Part shown: positions 7,398-7,966 of the stretch, in pieces
How the letters are laid out: every line of letters begins with the position of its first letter
Numbering within the stretch: the first letter of the stretch is position 1
Assembly: GCA_026193555.1 (NCBI GenBank)
Contig: JAPHUU010000180.1
Location: 1 to 7,966 of the forward strand
Length of the DNA: 7,966 nt
Direction: 5' to 3'
DNA from: Rhodanobacter sp.
GTDB lineage: Bacteria > Pseudomonadota > Gammaproteobacteria > Xanthomonadales > Rhodanobacteraceae
Translations under genes and position numbers: made by a program
Notes under the pieces: model-generated
The model's database searches: none
The model's input: the letters and a program-made list of their open reading frames with translations, nothing else
What the model was told of the DNA's origin: nothing

Positions 7398-7419
7398 GGG
7401 GAACGGGGAACGGGGTGGG
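7398..7419 (+). repeat. G-tract heptamer repeat, predicted G-quadruplex
   Basis: Two tandem copies of GGGGAAC are followed by GGGG, a single T and GGG. The four G-tracts are at 7398-7401, 7405-7408, 7412-7415 and 7417-7419, with loops of 3, 3 and 1 nt, which meets the usual definition of an intramolecular G-quadruplex. It begins one base after the nadK stop codon on the coding strand, so both DNA and nadK mRNA could fold it. Heptameric G-tract microsatellites are known to be enriched in some Xanthomonas genomes, and this looks like a short relative. Folding is predicted from sequence, not shown. Confidence 0.75.
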
Positions 7420-7441
7420 AAGCCAGGCAGTTGTCGCTTCC
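7418..7441 (+). terminator. Weak inverted repeat downstream of nadK
   Basis: GGAAGC (7418-7423) and GCTTCC (7436-7441) are perfect 6-bp complements around a 12-nt loop, followed by GCTGTCTTT with only a three-T run. The left arm begins inside the last G-tract of the predicted quadruplex, so the two structures compete for 7418-7419. As a terminator it is weak; it is recorded because the 7397-7556 gap has no stronger candidate. Confidence 0.25.
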
Positions 7442-7518
7442 GCTGTCTTTCGACTGGCGGACTGGAGTGACATCGCAGGGCTTGCAGCTTCGCCGGTCGC
7501 GCCTTCTGCTTCCATCTT

Positions 7519-7527
7519 TGCTAGATT
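7519..7527 (+). promoter_or_regulatory. Possible extended -10 promoter for the 5'-nucleotidase
   Basis: TGCTAGATT reads as an extended -10 element (TGn followed by TAGATT, four of six to consensus). No good -35 is found 16-18 bp upstream, which an extended -10 can tolerate. A start point near 7534 would leave a leader of about 23 nt before the ATG at 7557 and would exclude the alternative ATG at 7530. Confidence 0.25.
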
Positions 7528-7551
7528 CCATGGATCTCTTGCGCGATACCC

Positions 7552-7560
7552 ATGTCATGA
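7552..7560 (+). other. Two-codon mini-ORF overlapping the 5'-nucleotidase start
   Basis: ATG-TCA-TGA starts five bases before the chosen nucleotidase ATG and its stop overlaps that ATG as ATGA. This is the same spacing and frame relation seen at 1588-1596 before the glutamate dehydrogenase. There is no Shine-Dalgarno sequence in the preceding 20 bases. The use of this mini-ORF is unproven. Confidence 0.25.
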
Positions 7561-7966
7561 CTTCATTCCCCGTCGATGCCCATGATGCCGAAGCCGTCGG
7601 CGACAACCGGCTGGTGGTGGCCATTTCCTCGCGCGCGCTGTTCGACCTGGGCGACAGCCACTCGCTGTTCGAGCGCGAGGGACTGGACGCCTACCGCAAT
7701 TTCCAGATCGAGCACGAGAACGAGATCCTCCAACCGGGTGTGGCGTTCCCGCTGGTGCAGAAGCTGCTGGGGCTCAACAAGCTGGCCGGCGACGTGCCGC
7801 CGGTCGAGGTGATCCTGCTGTCGCGCAATTCCGGTGACACCGGCCTGCGTATCTTCAATGCGATCCAGCACTACGGTCTTCAGATCAGCCGTGCGGCCTT
7901 CACCAGCGGTGCGCCGACCTCGGACTACATCGCGCCGTTCATGGCCGATCTGTTCCTGTCCGCCAA
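7557..7966 (+). CDS. Cytosolic 5'-nucleotidase (cN-I type), partial
   Basis: This hydrolyses nucleoside 5'-monophosphates to nucleosides and phosphate (EC 3.1.3.5) in the cytoplasm. The first 136 residues are visible; the family is roughly 300 residues, so over half lies beyond the right edge. The recognisable blocks are LVVAISSRALFDL (19-31), the YRNFQIEHENE stretch (46-56), PGVAFPLVQKLLGLN (60-74), VEVILLSRNSGDTGLRIFN (83-101), then the QHYGL (104-108) and ADLFLSA (130-136) segments. These match bacterial relatives of animal cytosolic 5'-nucleotidase IA, which belong to the HAD-like phosphatases. The frame is also open to an ATG at 7530, which would add nine residues; neither start has a Shine-Dalgarno sequence, and 7557 was chosen because it suits the possible promoter at 7519-7527. 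It lies 160 nt after nadK on the same strand. The substrate preference (AMP, IMP, dNMP or NMN) cannot be told from sequence. Confidence 0.88.
   Translation, partial: MTSFPVDAHDAEAVGDNRLVVAISSRALFDLGDSHSLFEREGLDAYRNFQIEHENEILQPGVAFPLVQKLLGLNKLAGDVPPVEVILLSRNSGDTGLRIFNAIQHYGLQISRAAFTSGAPTSDYIAPFMADLFLSA

Noticed and set aside
7450..7466. Imperfect tandem repeat GACTGGCG/GACTGGAG in the nadK to nucleotidase gap
   Set aside because: Only two degenerate 8-bp units; too short to distinguish from chance.

Overview
The window is about 8 kb of GC-rich DNA. Protein resemblance suggests a gammaproteobacterium of the Xanthomonadales/Lysobacterales, perhaps Rhodanobacteraceae. The basis is a giant NAD-dependent glutamate dehydrogenase, a short NAD kinase of the type I recall from Xanthomonas and alphaproteobacteria, and a cN-I-like 5'-nucleotidase. 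This placement rests on memory of families, not on a search.

Layout. Positions 1-1011 (minus strand) hold the N-terminal 337 residues of a lipoprotein periplasmic adaptor (membrane fusion protein) of an RND efflux pump; the gene and its expected pump partner continue off the left edge. A 581-nt divergent intergenic region (1012-1592) has no convincing gene. It does contain a perfect 8-bp inverted repeat on the efflux side and a pyrimidine-rich, hairpin-prone leader on the dehydrogenase side. Positions 1593-6524 (plus) encode an intact 1643-residue NAD-specific glutamate dehydrogenase of the 180-kDa class. A strong hairpin (6556-6593) separates it from nadK (6635-7396, NAD kinase). Immediately after the nadK stop is a G-tract heptamer repeat able to form a G-quadruplex (7398-7419). 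The right edge (7557-7966) carries the first 136 residues of a cytosolic 5'-nucleotidase of the cN-I type.

How the genes fit together. The three plus-strand genes all touch nicotinamide or nucleotide metabolism. The dehydrogenase uses NAD+ to turn glutamate into 2-oxoglutarate and ammonium, NadK converts NAD+ to NADP+, and the nucleotidase dephosphorylates nucleoside monophosphates. They are co-directional, but gaps of 110 and 160 nt containing structured elements suggest separate or partly coupled transcription rather than a tight operon. The efflux gene is functionally unrelated and divergently transcribed.

Most of the window is ordinary core metabolism; I see no mobile element, CRISPR array, tRNA or rRNA. 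The less ordinary signals are small: the G-quadruplex motif, the competing pairings in the dehydrogenase leader, and a shared ATGNNATGA start architecture at two genes that lack a Shine-Dalgarno sequence.
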